From the NCBI RefSeq assembly GCF_018127925.1, contig NZ_CP072347.1, positions 312,501 to 376,500 on the forward strand: DNA of 64,000 nucleotides. Direction: 5' to 3'. The position numbers and the translations under genes were made by a program. Within the stretch, counting starts at the first letter, position 1. Each line of letters starts with the position of its first letter. Under the pieces are notes generated by a model. That model worked only from the letters and a program-made list of their open reading frames with translations. It was not told the origin of the DNA and did not search any database. Shown one piece after another: positions 53,013 to 62,041 of this stretch. Source of the DNA: Prevotella melaninogenica (lineage in GTDB: Bacteria; Bacteroidota; Bacteroidia; Bacteroidales; Bacteroidaceae).

Positions 53013-55514
53013 CTACTTCTTCTTCCTCCACTCCATATACCCTGCACCCGCAATCGTCAAGAGCAAGATAACAATCGCAATGTAAGCGATGGTCTCAGTG
53101 GTAGAGATACTTGTTGGGTGGAAGTCGAGGACTACGGTGTGCTTACCCGGCTTCACGCTCACAGCACGGAGGATATAGTTAACACGTCCGAGCTCTGCTG
53201 GCTGACCGTCGATAGTGGCTGTCCAACCCGGATAGTAGATCTCAGAGAAGACGACAACACCACCGTTCTTTGAGTTGACAGTGTATTGCAGGTTGTTAGG
53301 CTCATACTTATCGAGCTTCACGATTGCGGTAGAATCGTTCACCTTAGCCTGACCTAAAGCCGCCTCAAACTTCTTATCGGCTACTGCCTCATGGCGAACA
53401 TCAATCTTACCCACCTCAGCATACTCTGCGTTAGCATCGTCGACATAGCTAAGCTTATTGACAAACCAGCCGTTGCCCTGTGCGTATGGGTTCTGTATTG
53501 GTGCCGTTGTGCCACCCTGCAGTGGAAGGATAAAGTACTTCGTGTTCAGCATATTCAATACAGGGAAGGTCTTAACGCCGTCCACCGCCTGCATATTACC
53601 ACCTGCAGCAGCAATCGCCTGCATCGTTTTTTGCATCTCTGGAGCGATGTAAGCATCAATCATCTCCTGATAACGACGGAGCTTTGCAGGGTGATAACCA
53701 CCGATACTCTTATGGAAGTAAGAAGTCTCGTTCTCGTTGAACGTGTTAGAAGCGAAGTTCAGCACACGATAGTCAAGACTCTTGTCCTTGTTAATCTCAA
53801 GGTCGGCTGCCGTTGGCTGCTGTGGCATATCGCGCTCACTCTTTGGTACGAACATCTCGTCATTAAGGTAACGCTTATCCACCTGCCACATATCAACGAG
53901 GCAAAGCACCAAAAGACCAGCCACCATATAGTCGGCACGCAGCTTCTTCATCTTATAAGCGAAGAGCAGCGCAAAGCCGATGAGGATAACGATAACCGAA
54001 CGCCAAGCATCAGAGCTGACCATTGCAGCACGCATCGCAGAGACATTCGCGAGGATTGTTCCTGCCGTATTGCCGTCCATGCCCTGAATACTATTAATCA
54101 TTTGGCGTTCCTGATCGCTGACAAACGGACCCATCATGTCTGGGAATACAGCCACTAAAAGGGCTACACCCGCTGTCAAGCCAAGGCTGATATAAGCATA
54201 CTTCATCTTCTGTCCTAAGAGTTCAGGCTCGTCAACAAGGCGTTTTAAGGTCAGTGCTGCCAAGAGAGGGATGGTGAACTCAGCGATAACAAGGATACTT
54301 GCCACCGTTCGGAACTTCGCATACATCGGGATGTAATCGAGGAAGAAGTTAGTAAAGCCCATGAAGTTATGGCCCCATGCGAGAAGAACGGATAGGATGG
54401 TGGCTGCTAACAAAGCCCACTTCATCGTACCCTTCACCAAGAAAAGTCCTAAGATGAAGAGGAAAAGCACGAAGGCACCCACGTAAACTGGTCCGCTCGT
54501 ACCCGGCTGTGTACCGAAATACTGTGGGAAAGCATCATAGAGCTGTGGAATCATTGACTGTATCTGTGGGTCAACCTTCGACATAGCCGTACTGCTTTGG
54601 CTCAATGGAACACTCGCTCCACCCTTTGCATCAGGTACGAGTAAGGTCATTGTCTCATCAATACCATAACTCCACTGCGTGATATAGTCGCGATCAAGAC
54701 CAGAGCTTGTCTGGTTCGCGCCATCAGCCTTCAGCAACTCACTCTTGCCACGCATACTCTCTTTCTGATACTCCCATGTGTGGTAAAGGCTTGAGAGATT
54801 GATTAATATACCAATCAATGCCGCTACAGCCAATATGCCCGAAGCCTTGAGGAAACCCACGAGTTGCTTCTGGCGAACGGCTTGAACGAGATAGCCAATG
54901 ACCATAAAGAGGACGATAAAGAGATAGTAATATGTCATCTGCACGTGGTTGGCTTTCACCTCAAAGGCGGTGAAGATAGCCGTCACGATGAATCCCGACA
55001 AGTAACGTCCTCGATAAGCCAAGACAATACCGGCAATCATCGGTGGAAGATAAGCCAATGCCATAACCTTCCAGAGGTGACCGGCAGCAATGATGATGAG
55101 GAAATAGGACGAGAAAGCCCACATGATACTACCCAAGGCTGCCAACGACTGTCGGAAGTCGAAGGCTCGCAACAGGATATAAAAGCCTAAGAGATAGACA
55201 AAAAGAAACCATACATTGTCTGGCAACCAAAGGTGGTAAGCGTTCATCACCTGCGACAGTCCGTCTGTTGACTGATACGATGGTGACATCTGATAGGTAG
55301 GCATACCACCGAAGATGGCGTTTGTCCAGCGTGTTGCCTCACCAGTACGGTTCTGATACTCTGTCATTTCCTGTGCCGAACCGACACCTGCTGAGGCATC
55401 GTGGCGATAGAGAATCTTACCCTGAGTGACCGGAACGAAAAAGTAAGCGAACGAGATGACCGCAAACAATACGACTACCAGTACATCGGGTAGAAATCTT
55501 TTCCAAGTTTTCAT
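53013..55514 (-). CDS. YfhO-family membrane protein
   Basis: 833 residues. About 13 hydrophobic segments fill residues 8-560 (the first, VLVVVLFAVISFAYFFVPV, is signal-anchor-like). A large periplasmic region (about 570-790) and a final transmembrane helix (IAYIAIVILLLTIAGAGYM) follow. YfhO proteins resemble membrane glycosyltransferases (GT-C fold), with the first-loop YRHDASAGVG and GGMPTYQMSP motifs; in Gram-positives a relative glycosylates lipoteichoic acid. The substrate in Bacteroidales is not established. The TATIDGQPAELGRVNYILRA block near the end is a common YfhO feature. It is divergently transcribed from the nucleosidase gene. Confidence 0.92.
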   Translation of the reverse strand: MKTWKRFLPDVLVVVLFAVISFAYFFVPVTQGKILYRHDASAGVGSAQEMTEYQNRTGEATRWTNAIFGGMPTYQMSPSYQSTDGLSQVMNAYHLWLPDNVWFLFVYLLGFYILLRAFDFRQSLAALGSIMWAFSSYFLIIIAAGHLWKVMALAYLPPMIAGIVLAYRGRYLSGFIVTAIFTAFEVKANHVQMTYYYLFIVLFMVIGYLVQAVRQKQLVGFLKASGILAVAALIGILINLSSLYHTWEYQKESMRGKSELLKADGANQTSSGLDRDYITQWSYGIDETMTLLVPDAKGGASVPLSQSSTAMSKVDPQIQSMIPQLYDAFPQYFGTQPGTSGPVYVGAFVLFLFILGLFLVKGTMKWALLAATILSVLLAWGHNFMGFTNFFLDYIPMYAKFRTVASILVIAEFTIPLLAALTLKRLVDEPELLGQKMKYAYISLGLTAGVALLVAVFPDMMGPFVSDQERQMINSIQGMDGNTAGTILANVSAMRAAMVSSDAWRSVIVILIGFALLFAYKMKKLRADYMVAGLLVLCLVDMWQVDKRYLNDEMFVPKSERDMPQQPTAADLEINKDKSLDYRVLNFASNTFNENETSYFHKSIGGYHPAKLRRYQEMIDAYIAPEMQKTMQAIAAAGGNMQAVDGVKTFPVLNMLNTKYFILPLQGGTTAPIQNPYAQGNGWFVNKLSYVDDANAEYAEVGKIDVRHEAVADKKFEAALGQAKVNDSTAIVKLDKYEPNNLQYTVNSKNGGVVVFSEIYYPGWTATIDGQPAELGRVNYILRAVSVKPGKHTVVLDFHPTSISTTETIAYIAIVILLLTIAGAGYMEWRKKK

Positions 55515-55557
55515 TTTTATTTAATTTTGCTTATGTCAGACAAATGATTAATCTCTG

Positions 55558-55565
55558 CAAAGTTA
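55558..55565 (-). promoter_or_regulatory. Candidate -7 box for yfhO
   Basis: Minus strand TAACTTTG fits TAnnTTTG, with TTG at 55584-55586 spaced 18 bp upstream. It lies about 45 bp before the start codon. Confidence 0.55.
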
Positions 55566-55594
55566 CAAAAAACTAAGAACTTACAATATCCAAC

Positions 55595-55616
55595 TTGTAA
55601 CTTTTTCGTACCTTTG
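55595..55616 (+). promoter_or_regulatory. Promoter of the nucleosidase gene, near-leaderless
   Basis: TACCTTTG at 55609-55616 ends only 4 bp before the ATG at 55621. Transcription would start at or next to the start codon, so the mRNA would be leaderless or nearly so. The coding start is well supported by the conserved N-terminus MKIGIIVAMDKE. Confidence 0.55.
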
Positions 55617-55620
55617 CAGT

Positions 55621-56328
55621 ATGAAAATAGGAATCATCGTTGCGATGGACAAAGAGTTCGCGCAACTTAAAGCAATTCTTTCCAACACCGAGACGAAACA
55701 TTTTAATCATAAAGACTTCGTTACGGGACAGTTGGGAGATAAGGAAATCATTCTGCAGCAGTGTGGTATCGGTAAGGTTAACTCTGCCGTCGGTGCTGTT
55801 GAGATGATTAATCATTACCACCCTGACCTTGTTATCTCAAGTGGTTGTGCGGGTGGAGCTGATACTTCATTGGAGGTTACGGATGTGGTGGTAGCAACGG
55901 AGTGTGCTTATCACGATGCCTACTGTGGCGACGAGGTGGCTTACGGTCAGATTATCGGTATGCCTGCTCGCTTCAAGGCTCCCACTGAGTTGATTGAAAA
56001 GGCGCTGTCGTTGAATAACTTGCCTGATTGTAAGGACCTGCACGTCAAGGCAGGACTGACCGTCAGTGGGGAATGGTTTGTCAACTCACGTGAGAAGATG
56101 CAACAGATCATGGACCACTTCCCAGAGGCAACAGCTGTCGATATGGAGAGTTGTTCTATTGCGCAGGTCTGCTACATCTATCAAACTCCCTTCGTCTCCT
56201 TCCGTGTCATCAGCGATGTTCCGCTCAAAGACAACAAAGCCAGCCAGTACTACGACTTCTGGGAGCGCATCGCCAACGGCAGCTTTGAGGTGACAAGGCA
56301 CTTTATAGAGGCAATTCATAATTCATAA
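55621..56328 (+). CDS. mtnN: 5'-methylthioadenosine/S-adenosylhomocysteine nucleosidase
   Basis: 235-residue MTAN (Pfs), which splits the glycosidic bond of SAH or MTA, releasing adenine and S-ribosylhomocysteine or methylthioribose. Conserved residues are E12 (MKIGIIVAMDKE), the SGCAGG loop (74-79), F153 region (GEWFVN), E176 in VDMES and the general acid D199 in VISDV, matching E. coli E12/E174/D197. The length is normal for the family. luxS follows 240 bp downstream on the same strand, so the two steps of the activated methyl cycle that lead to AI-2 are encoded together, though separated by repeats. Confidence 0.96.
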   Translation: MKIGIIVAMDKEFAQLKAILSNTETKHFNHKDFVTGQLGDKEIILQQCGIGKVNSAVGAVEMINHYHPDLVISSGCAGGADTSLEVTDVVVATECAYHDAYCGDEVAYGQIIGMPARFKAPTELIEKALSLNNLPDCKDLHVKAGLTVSGEWFVNSREKMQQIMDHFPEATAVDMESCSIAQVCYIYQTPFVSFRVISDVPLKDNKASQYYDFWERIANGSFEVTRHFIEAIHNS

Positions 56329-56565
56329 TTCAAAATTCATAATTATGATTACCGTTGTAGGCAGAGTTTATAGAATAAGTAATTTGTTTACTTATCTGCT
56401 AAATTCTCTTACGGAACTCAAAAACAAGCAGTTTTCCGTTTAGCTAATAAAACCCACAAAGTCCTAAAGATGTGGATAATATTTACGCTAACATTAGTAA
56501 TCATAATTATGAATTGTGAATTATGAATTCTGAATTAAACATGAATTCTGAATTAAATAAGAATT
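56329..56565. other. Gap between mtnN and luxS
   Basis: AATTCATAATTC-type words at both ends in opposing orientation (56310-56345 and 56503-56560) could pair over about 25 bp. No clear promoter box was found. No gene was seen. Confidence 0.45.
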
Positions 56566-57048
56566 ATGAATAAGATTCCTTCTTTTACCATTGACCACGA
56601 GCGATTGCTGCGTGGCATTTATGTGAGTCGTAAGGACGAGGTGGGTGGCGAGACCGTTACCACCTTCGACATCCGTATGAAAGAACCAAACCGTGAGCCA
56701 GTGTTGCACGTGGGGGCTATTCACGCTATTGAACACTTGGCTGCTACTTATCTCCGCAATGATGACGAGTGGAAAGACCGTGTTATCTATTGGGGTCCAA
56801 TGGGCTGTCTGACTGGTAACTATCTTATCCTTCGTGGCGATCTGGAGTCGAAAGACATCGTCGACCTCATGCGCCGCACCTTCCAATTCGTTGCCGACTT
56901 CGAGGGTGAAATCCCTGGTGCTGCTCCACGCGACTGTGGTAACTACCTGCTCCACGACCTGCCTATGGCGAAGTGGGAGTCACGTAAGTTCCTCACCGAG
57001 GTGCTGGACAATATCACCGATGCTAATCTCGTTTATCCGGAGAAGTAG
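56566..57048 (+). CDS. luxS: S-ribosylhomocysteine lyase
   Basis: 160-residue LuxS. It cleaves S-ribosylhomocysteine to homocysteine and DPD, the AI-2 precursor. The iron/zinc site is H53-x-x-E56-H57 (HAIEH) with C124 in PRDCGNYLLHDLP, and the catalytic cysteine is C81 in GPMGCLTGNY. The length is standard. The start is the ATG after the AATTATG-like words and keeps the conserved PSFTIDHERL region. Together with mtnN it recycles SAH and may supply quorum signal. Confidence 0.97.
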   Translation: MNKIPSFTIDHERLLRGIYVSRKDEVGGETVTTFDIRMKEPNREPVLHVGAIHAIEHLAATYLRNDDEWKDRVIYWGPMGCLTGNYLILRGDLESKDIVDLMRRTFQFVADFEGEIPGAAPRDCGNYLLHDLPMAKWESRKFLTEVLDNITDANLVYPEK

Positions 57049-57548
57049 ACAAGTGAACAAGTAGACAAGTAAACGAGTGGACGAGTAAACAAGTTGCTTG
57101 AGTAATAAGACAAAGTAACATGGTGAACGAGTTAACGAGTTGCTTGTGAGGAAGACAAAGTAACATAGTTAACAAGTTAGACGAGTTAACGAGTTGCTTG
57201 GGATAAAGAGAAAAAAGCAGTGTTAGAGATTTAAAAGGGCGTTAATTCCATGTGAATTAACGCCCTTTTGGCTTGCTAAAGACGCCCTTTAGCCTTTGAA
57301 CTCTTACCTTTAAACTCTTTTACCTTTGAACTTTGAGTTTTGAACATTGAACTTTGACTTCTAAGACTACGAATTTCTCTAATTGCACTAATCCCTATTG
57401 CTAAATAATTCGTGTTATTCGCGTAATTCGCAGTTAACTTTATGATATGTACCTTTAATGACTACGAAACGATGCGGATATAGCGACAATGAAAAAAAAT
57501 AACGATTTTTCTTGTTTAAAAAAAACATTTTGTATATTCGCAGCGTGT
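57049..57548. repeat. Dispersed-repeat region after luxS
   Basis: GTAGACAAGTnAACGAG words, the 12-bp hairpin GGGCGTTAATTC/GAATTAACGCCC (57237-57265), AAACTCTTTTACC and CTTTGAACTTTGAG words, and a CTACGAATT palindrome copy (57367-57432). No gene was seen. Confidence 0.7.
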
Positions 57549-57891
57549 TAATATAAAGAATACGATTGATAGATAAGTTTTAAATTATGAAATACACCTC
57601 TTGTAGAGAATATAATTGCAGGCAAACTGATAGAAAAGTTCGGTTTATGCCTGTAAAATCCATTTGGTTCTTTTCATCCGAGAACTCTAATCATTATTGG
57701 ACAGAGTATGATCAGATAAAAACGTAGGATATGGCTAAAATGCTCTACCTTCTTGATATATCTTAGAAAGAATCTTCTGGATTTACAACCTACAAGCAAG
57801 CGTTATTTCTTTACCTAAAAGATAAATTAGAGGAATCTCTATTACCCCATACCTCTTGTGAACAATACGAATCAAACATTGAGAATAAAAT
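57549..57891 (+). other. Leader region of the outer-membrane protein gene, with a possible short ORF
   Basis: A 46-codon frame at 57587-57727 (start MKYTSCREYNCRQTDRKVRF, ending DQIKT) has no recognised similarity and could be chance. The gene start at 57892 is 165 bp beyond it. TTTTGTATATTCGC near 57530 is a weak promoter-like stretch. Confidence 0.3.
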
Positions 57892-60801
57892 ATGAAAACC
57901 TTTTGTACAACTTTAATTTTGTTATGCCTTACTGTCTGCATATCGGCACAAACTTTAGACAATACAATTACCATTAAAGGCAGAGTGCAAGATTTTGTAA
58001 CTCATGCAGATATCCCTGGAAGTTTAGTGGAAGTACTAAATGCTAAAGATAGCTCGATTATTGCTTCTAAGAAGGCTCTCACTCAATATGAGAGTGGTGA
58101 ACAAAGATGGGAAACATCAGAATATTGGGTGGAAATTCCACGTAAGGAGGGTGATTATATACTGCGTGTTACCGAAGAAGGTTATACACCTACCTACGTA
58201 ACCTTACCACTGCGTCATTTTTACAAGCGAGAGATAAGTAGAGAGGTTGGTACCATCTTTCTGAAACGACCGAAAACAGTAGACTTAAATGAGGTGGTTG
58301 TTAAGGCTACAAAGGTGAAGTTCTATCATAAAGGCGACACGATTGTTTATAATGCCGATGCTTTCCAGTTAGGTGAAGGCTCCATGCTCGACGCCCTTAT
58401 TCGTCAATTGCCTGGTGCTGAACTAAGCAAGGATGGACGCATATATGTTAATGGCAAGTTTGTTGAGAGTTTGCTTCTCAATGGAAAAGATTTTTTCCGT
58501 GGAGATAATACTGTTATGTTTGAGAATCTGCCTACTTATATGGTAAACCAAGTAAAGGTGTATGACCGTCTTGGCGAAAATAGTCGTTTTCTCGGGCAAG
58601 AGGTGGCAGGAGACAAGAAATACGTAATGGATGTTCAACTGAAAAAGCAATACAACATTGGATGGGTAGGTAATGTGGAAACAGGTGGAGGAACAAAGGA
58701 ACGCTACTTGGCTCGTCTGTTTGCTATGCGGTTTACTGATCACTCCCGTTTGGCTGTCTATGGAAATATGAACAATCTAAACGACGACCGTAAGCCTGGT
58801 GAGAATGACAATTGGTCGCCTTCTGATCTTTTTGGTGGGTTGACACAGCAACAGTTAGGAGGTCTTGACTATAATATAGATGCACGCAGTGGTAAGTATA
58901 AACTTAGTGGAAATGCACAGGTTAGGCATGCTGACAACACGATAGTGAATAACACTAATCGTACAAATTTCCTTGCTAACGGAGATACATACGACCGTAT
59001 GGTGGCTAATAATAGAAATCACAATTTTACTCTCTCCACCAATCATCAGTTTTATTTTGAGTTTAAGAATGCCAACTTGAATATCAAGCCACGTTTTAAC
59101 TACCAATATTATAACAATAAAAGCGGATATTCTTCGCTGACACTTAATCGTAGTTTTACGTCTTTCTCAAAGGCGCAGTTGGATAGTTTGTACACACCAA
59201 TGATAGGCAGGGAGTTGATTCGCACAGCCATTAACAGAAATCTTCGCAATGGATTATCAATTGGACATTCTTTAGAAGGTTCGGTTTCGATGGAGTCGTT
59301 AATTAAGTTCAAGCACTCTCCCGACCACGTCACCCTTTATGCTGACGCTTCTTTGAGGCATGCTACTGAGGATAGCTTTGACCGTAACCGAATTGATTAT
59401 TATACCAACGGTCAGCAAAGTAATACAGACTTCCGCAATCGATATTTCAACAACCGTCCCGACCACGGCTATAGCATGACAGGTAAAGTGACTTACAGCT
59501 ATTTAGTAAAGCGGGGCTTGTTCTTCGACTTTAGTTATAAATACAATCGGACTACCTCAAACCGATATTCTTCACTCTATCGTCTTGACCAGTTAGCAGA
59601 TTGGGGAATTAATTCAGAGCACGAGCTTGGAATACTTCCTTCTGTGGATGCTTATAACAGAGTAATGGATATTCATAATAGTTATGACAGCAGGCAGACT
59701 GATAATACCCATACCCTCGGAGCCTTTCTTGTATGGAATAAGAAAACGACGAAGTCGGAGTGGTGGGCACAGCTTGTACCTAATTTATCGCTGCTTTCAC
59801 GGACGATGCATTATCATAGTGGAAATGTAGATACGACTTTTACGAAACGTTCTATACTTTACAATATGTATAGTACGTTCATCAAATGGCGTAGTACTGA
59901 TCACAAATATGAATTCATGCTTCAATATCATGTGAACGGGCAAGCGCCAGACATGAACCTGTTTGTAAACATCCTCAATACCACTGATCCATTAAACGTA
60001 ACAATGGGTAATACCAACTTGAAACCATCCTATAAGCACGAACTTATATCACACTTCCTACGTATATATCCGAAAAAGGGACTGATGTGGTTAATAGAGG
60101 CTCAATATATCCCCACTGTTAACGCTATTGCTATGGGCTATACCTACGACAAGGCTACAGGACAGCGAACGTTCAGACCAGACAATGTGAATGGTAATTG
60201 GCACGGTCAGCTTGCTTTAGGTGGTGCTGGACCATTGACCAAAAATCGCAAGTTGGATTTTAAAGCTATGGCTGGATTAAGATATGAGAAGAGTGTCGAC
60301 CTTATTGGTTTGGCAGGCACGTCTGCATCTAATAGGAGCATAGTAGAATCGTTAAACTACATTGGTGATTTACAGCTGAACTATAGGCTTGGGCAATCTT
60401 CCATTGGCTTCATTAGTAAAGGAAACTGGGCACATGTCGATGGCACTCGTGAAGACTTTAAGGCATTTAATGTGAGTGATTTCAATTACGGCTTAACAGC
60501 ACAATTACAGTTGCCATGGGATTTCCGACTTGGGACTGACCTGACAATGTATAGTCGCAGAGGTTATTTAGATAAGTCGATGAATAGCGATGATTTGGTG
60601 TGGAATGCTCGTCTGTCACGCTCATTCTTCAAAGGACAACTTACCTTATTGCTTGATGGCTTCGACATTCTTGGTCAACTGAATAACGTCACACGGATGA
60701 TGAATGCACAAGGAATCACAGAAACTTACAGTAATGTTATTCCCCGCTACGTGATGTTACATGCCGTCTATCACTTCAATATTATTCCTAAGAAAAAATG
60801 A
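57892..60801 (+). CDS. Large TonB-receptor-like outer-membrane beta-barrel protein
   Basis: 969 residues. Signal peptide (CTTLILLCLTVCISA, cleavage before QTLDN), then a carboxypeptidase-regulatory-like domain (about 26-125: ITIKGRVQDFVTHADIPGSL ...). A plug-like region follows with LNEVVVKATKVKFYHKGDTI, ALIRQLPGAELSKDGRIYVNG and VESLLLNGKDFFRGD. A long beta-barrel ends in HAVYHFNIIPKKK. The pattern LPG...I.VNGK.V...L.(D/N)GK.FF.GD is typical of the 'outer membrane beta-barrel family' (OMP_b-brl_3) relatives of TonB receptors. It has no SusD partner next to it. Substrate unknown. Confidence 0.88.
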   Translation: MKTFCTTLILLCLTVCISAQTLDNTITIKGRVQDFVTHADIPGSLVEVLNAKDSSIIASKKALTQYESGEQRWETSEYWVEIPRKEGDYILRVTEEGYTPTYVTLPLRHFYKREISREVGTIFLKRPKTVDLNEVVVKATKVKFYHKGDTIVYNADAFQLGEGSMLDALIRQLPGAELSKDGRIYVNGKFVESLLLNGKDFFRGDNTVMFENLPTYMVNQVKVYDRLGENSRFLGQEVAGDKKYVMDVQLKKQYNIGWVGNVETGGGTKERYLARLFAMRFTDHSRLAVYGNMNNLNDDRKPGENDNWSPSDLFGGLTQQQLGGLDYNIDARSGKYKLSGNAQVRHADNTIVNNTNRTNFLANGDTYDRMVANNRNHNFTLSTNHQFYFEFKNANLNIKPRFNYQYYNNKSGYSSLTLNRSFTSFSKAQLDSLYTPMIGRELIRTAINRNLRNGLSIGHSLEGSVSMESLIKFKHSPDHVTLYADASLRHATEDSFDRNRIDYYTNGQQSNTDFRNRYFNNRPDHGYSMTGKVTYSYLVKRGLFFDFSYKYNRTTSNRYSSLYRLDQLADWGINSEHELGILPSVDAYNRVMDIHNSYDSRQTDNTHTLGAFLVWNKKTTKSEWWAQLVPNLSLLSRTMHYHSGNVDTTFTKRSILYNMYSTFIKWRSTDHKYEFMLQYHVNGQAPDMNLFVNILNTTDPLNVTMGNTNLKPSYKHELISHFLRIYPKKGLMWLIEAQYIPTVNAIAMGYTYDKATGQRTFRPDNVNGNWHGQLALGGAGPLTKNRKLDFKAMAGLRYEKSVDLIGLAGTSASNRSIVESLNYIGDLQLNYRLGQSSIGFISKGNWAHVDGTREDFKAFNVSDFNYGLTAQLQLPWDFRLGTDLTMYSRRGYLDKSMNSDDLVWNARLSRSFFKGQLTLLLDGFDILGQLNNVTRMMNAQGITETYSNVIPRYVMLHAVYHFNIIPKKK

Positions 60802-60802
60802 A

Positions 60803-60965
60803 AAGTATAAGACCCTTCCAAAGTCTGAACTTTTACCTTTGAACTTTGAGTTTTGAACTTTGAACTTTATGATTTCCACCGACTACGCATGATACGAAGT
60901 ATTTTGCAATAAGGCTTCGCGTAATTAGAGAAATTCGTAGTCATTAAAGGTACATATCATAAAGT
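60803..60965. repeat. Dispersed-repeat region
   Basis: CTTTGAACTTTGAG words, then a CTACGCATGATACGAAG...GAGAAATTCGTAG palindrome copy (60883-60940) and CATATCATAAAGTTCAAAGG. No gene was seen. Confidence 0.65.
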
Positions 60966-60986
60966 TCAAAGGAAAATTAAATGGAA

Positions 60987-61670
60987 TTAGAGTGAACCGT
61001 TGTTTGCCTGACGAACCATCTCTGATGAAGCATAGAGGTAAACCTCTACACGGCGGTTAGCCTGACTAATAGTCTTATTCTCGATAGGGTTGGCACTACC
61101 GAAGCCCTGTACTGAACGAATCTGACGGCTGCTTACACCACGACCCTTGAGGTAAGATGATACAGCATCAGCACGACGCTGTGACAATGGGAGGTTGATG
61201 TTGTCGTTACCAGAAGCATCTGTGTAACCCTGGATAGCAACGTCACAGTTAGAGTTACGCTGCATCAAAGAAGCGAACTTTGTGAGGTCGTTCTTAGCAG
61301 ATGCGCTGAGGTTTGAACCGTTCAATGGGAAGAGGATACCAGAGTCGAAGGTAACCTTCACACAGTCTAAACCATTAGCATCTGTCACCTTGTCGACACG
61401 TGCGTTTGGCAACTGCTGTGCTGCCTCGCGTGCTACCTTGTCCATGTGACGACCGATGAGGGCACCAGCACCAGCACCTACAGCACCACCAATAGCAGCA
61501 CCAATGGCTGTGCTCTTACCATTACGACCTATAATCTGACCGACGATACCACCCAATGCTGCACCAGCACCGCCACCGATTAATGCACCTGAACCTTGTT
61601 TTGTCTGACAACTTACGACAGTGAGGAAACACATACCTACTGCCATCATTTTCATATTCTTCATAATCAA
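60987..61670 (-). CDS. OmpA-family lipoprotein with glycine-zipper domain
   Basis: 227 residues (the better start may be the second ATG, giving MKNMKMMAVG). The lipobox is LTVVSC (Cys about 21). A glycine-zipper stretch follows (GALIGGGAGAALGGIVGQII and AAIGGAVGAGAGALIG), and then a C-terminal OmpA peptidoglycan-binding domain (about 105-220: FDSGILFPLNGSNLSASAKN, GYTDASGNDNINLPLSQRRA, VQGFGSANPIENKTISQANR, RRVEVYLY). The NxxLSxxRA peptidoglycan motif is present as NLPLSQRRA. It resembles YiaD-type outer-membrane lipoproteins that tether the outer membrane to the wall. Confidence 0.94.
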   Translation of the reverse strand: MIMKNMKMMAVGMCFLTVVSCQTKQGSGALIGGGAGAALGGIVGQIIGRNGKSTAIGAAIGGAVGAGAGALIGRHMDKVAREAAQQLPNARVDKVTDANGLDCVKVTFDSGILFPLNGSNLSASAKNDLTKFASLMQRNSNCDVAIQGYTDASGNDNINLPLSQRRADAVSSYLKGRGVSSRQIRSVQGFGSANPIENKTISQANRRVEVYLYASSEMVRQANNGSL

Positions 61671-62041
61671 ACGTACTTATTGATTAATATCTTTTACCTT
61701 CTGGCTTGGCTTTACAGCCGCACCTTAATTCATTTTAATTCGTGCAAAGTTAAACAAATATGTGCTGTATAGCATTCATTGCCAACATTTTTTTGTATTT
61801 TTGCAAAAAATAAAGCTAACTCGGCAAAGTGAAGCAAGTTTCGTTTGCACTCATTTGCATTATTTTCGCAAAGGATAGGCTGGTATTAGCAAGTGGGAAC
61901 GGGGTTCCCTTTGTTCTTGACTTTCTCAGCCGTATCTGTGTGCAAAGTTAGTGTTTCAAGGCATACTCGCAAAAGGGAAATGCCTATAATAGCATGGGAA
62001 ATCCCCTAAAGGTGCAAAATAAAAAATAGAATAATATATTT
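61671..62041. promoter_or_regulatory. Divergent promoters and proS leader
   Basis: On the minus strand TAACTTTG (61745-61752) is the likely -7 box for the OmpA lipoprotein. On the plus strand TATTTTTG (61796-61803) is the likely -7 box for proS, giving a leader of about 235 nt. The leader contains a perfect 6-bp hairpin GGGAAC-GGG-GTTCCC near 61896-61910. No T-box or known riboswitch was recognised. Confidence 0.5.

Noticed and set aside
53391-54158. 255-residue plus-strand frame opposite YfhO
   Set aside because: Antisense shadow; the minus-strand YfhO gene is clear over its full length.
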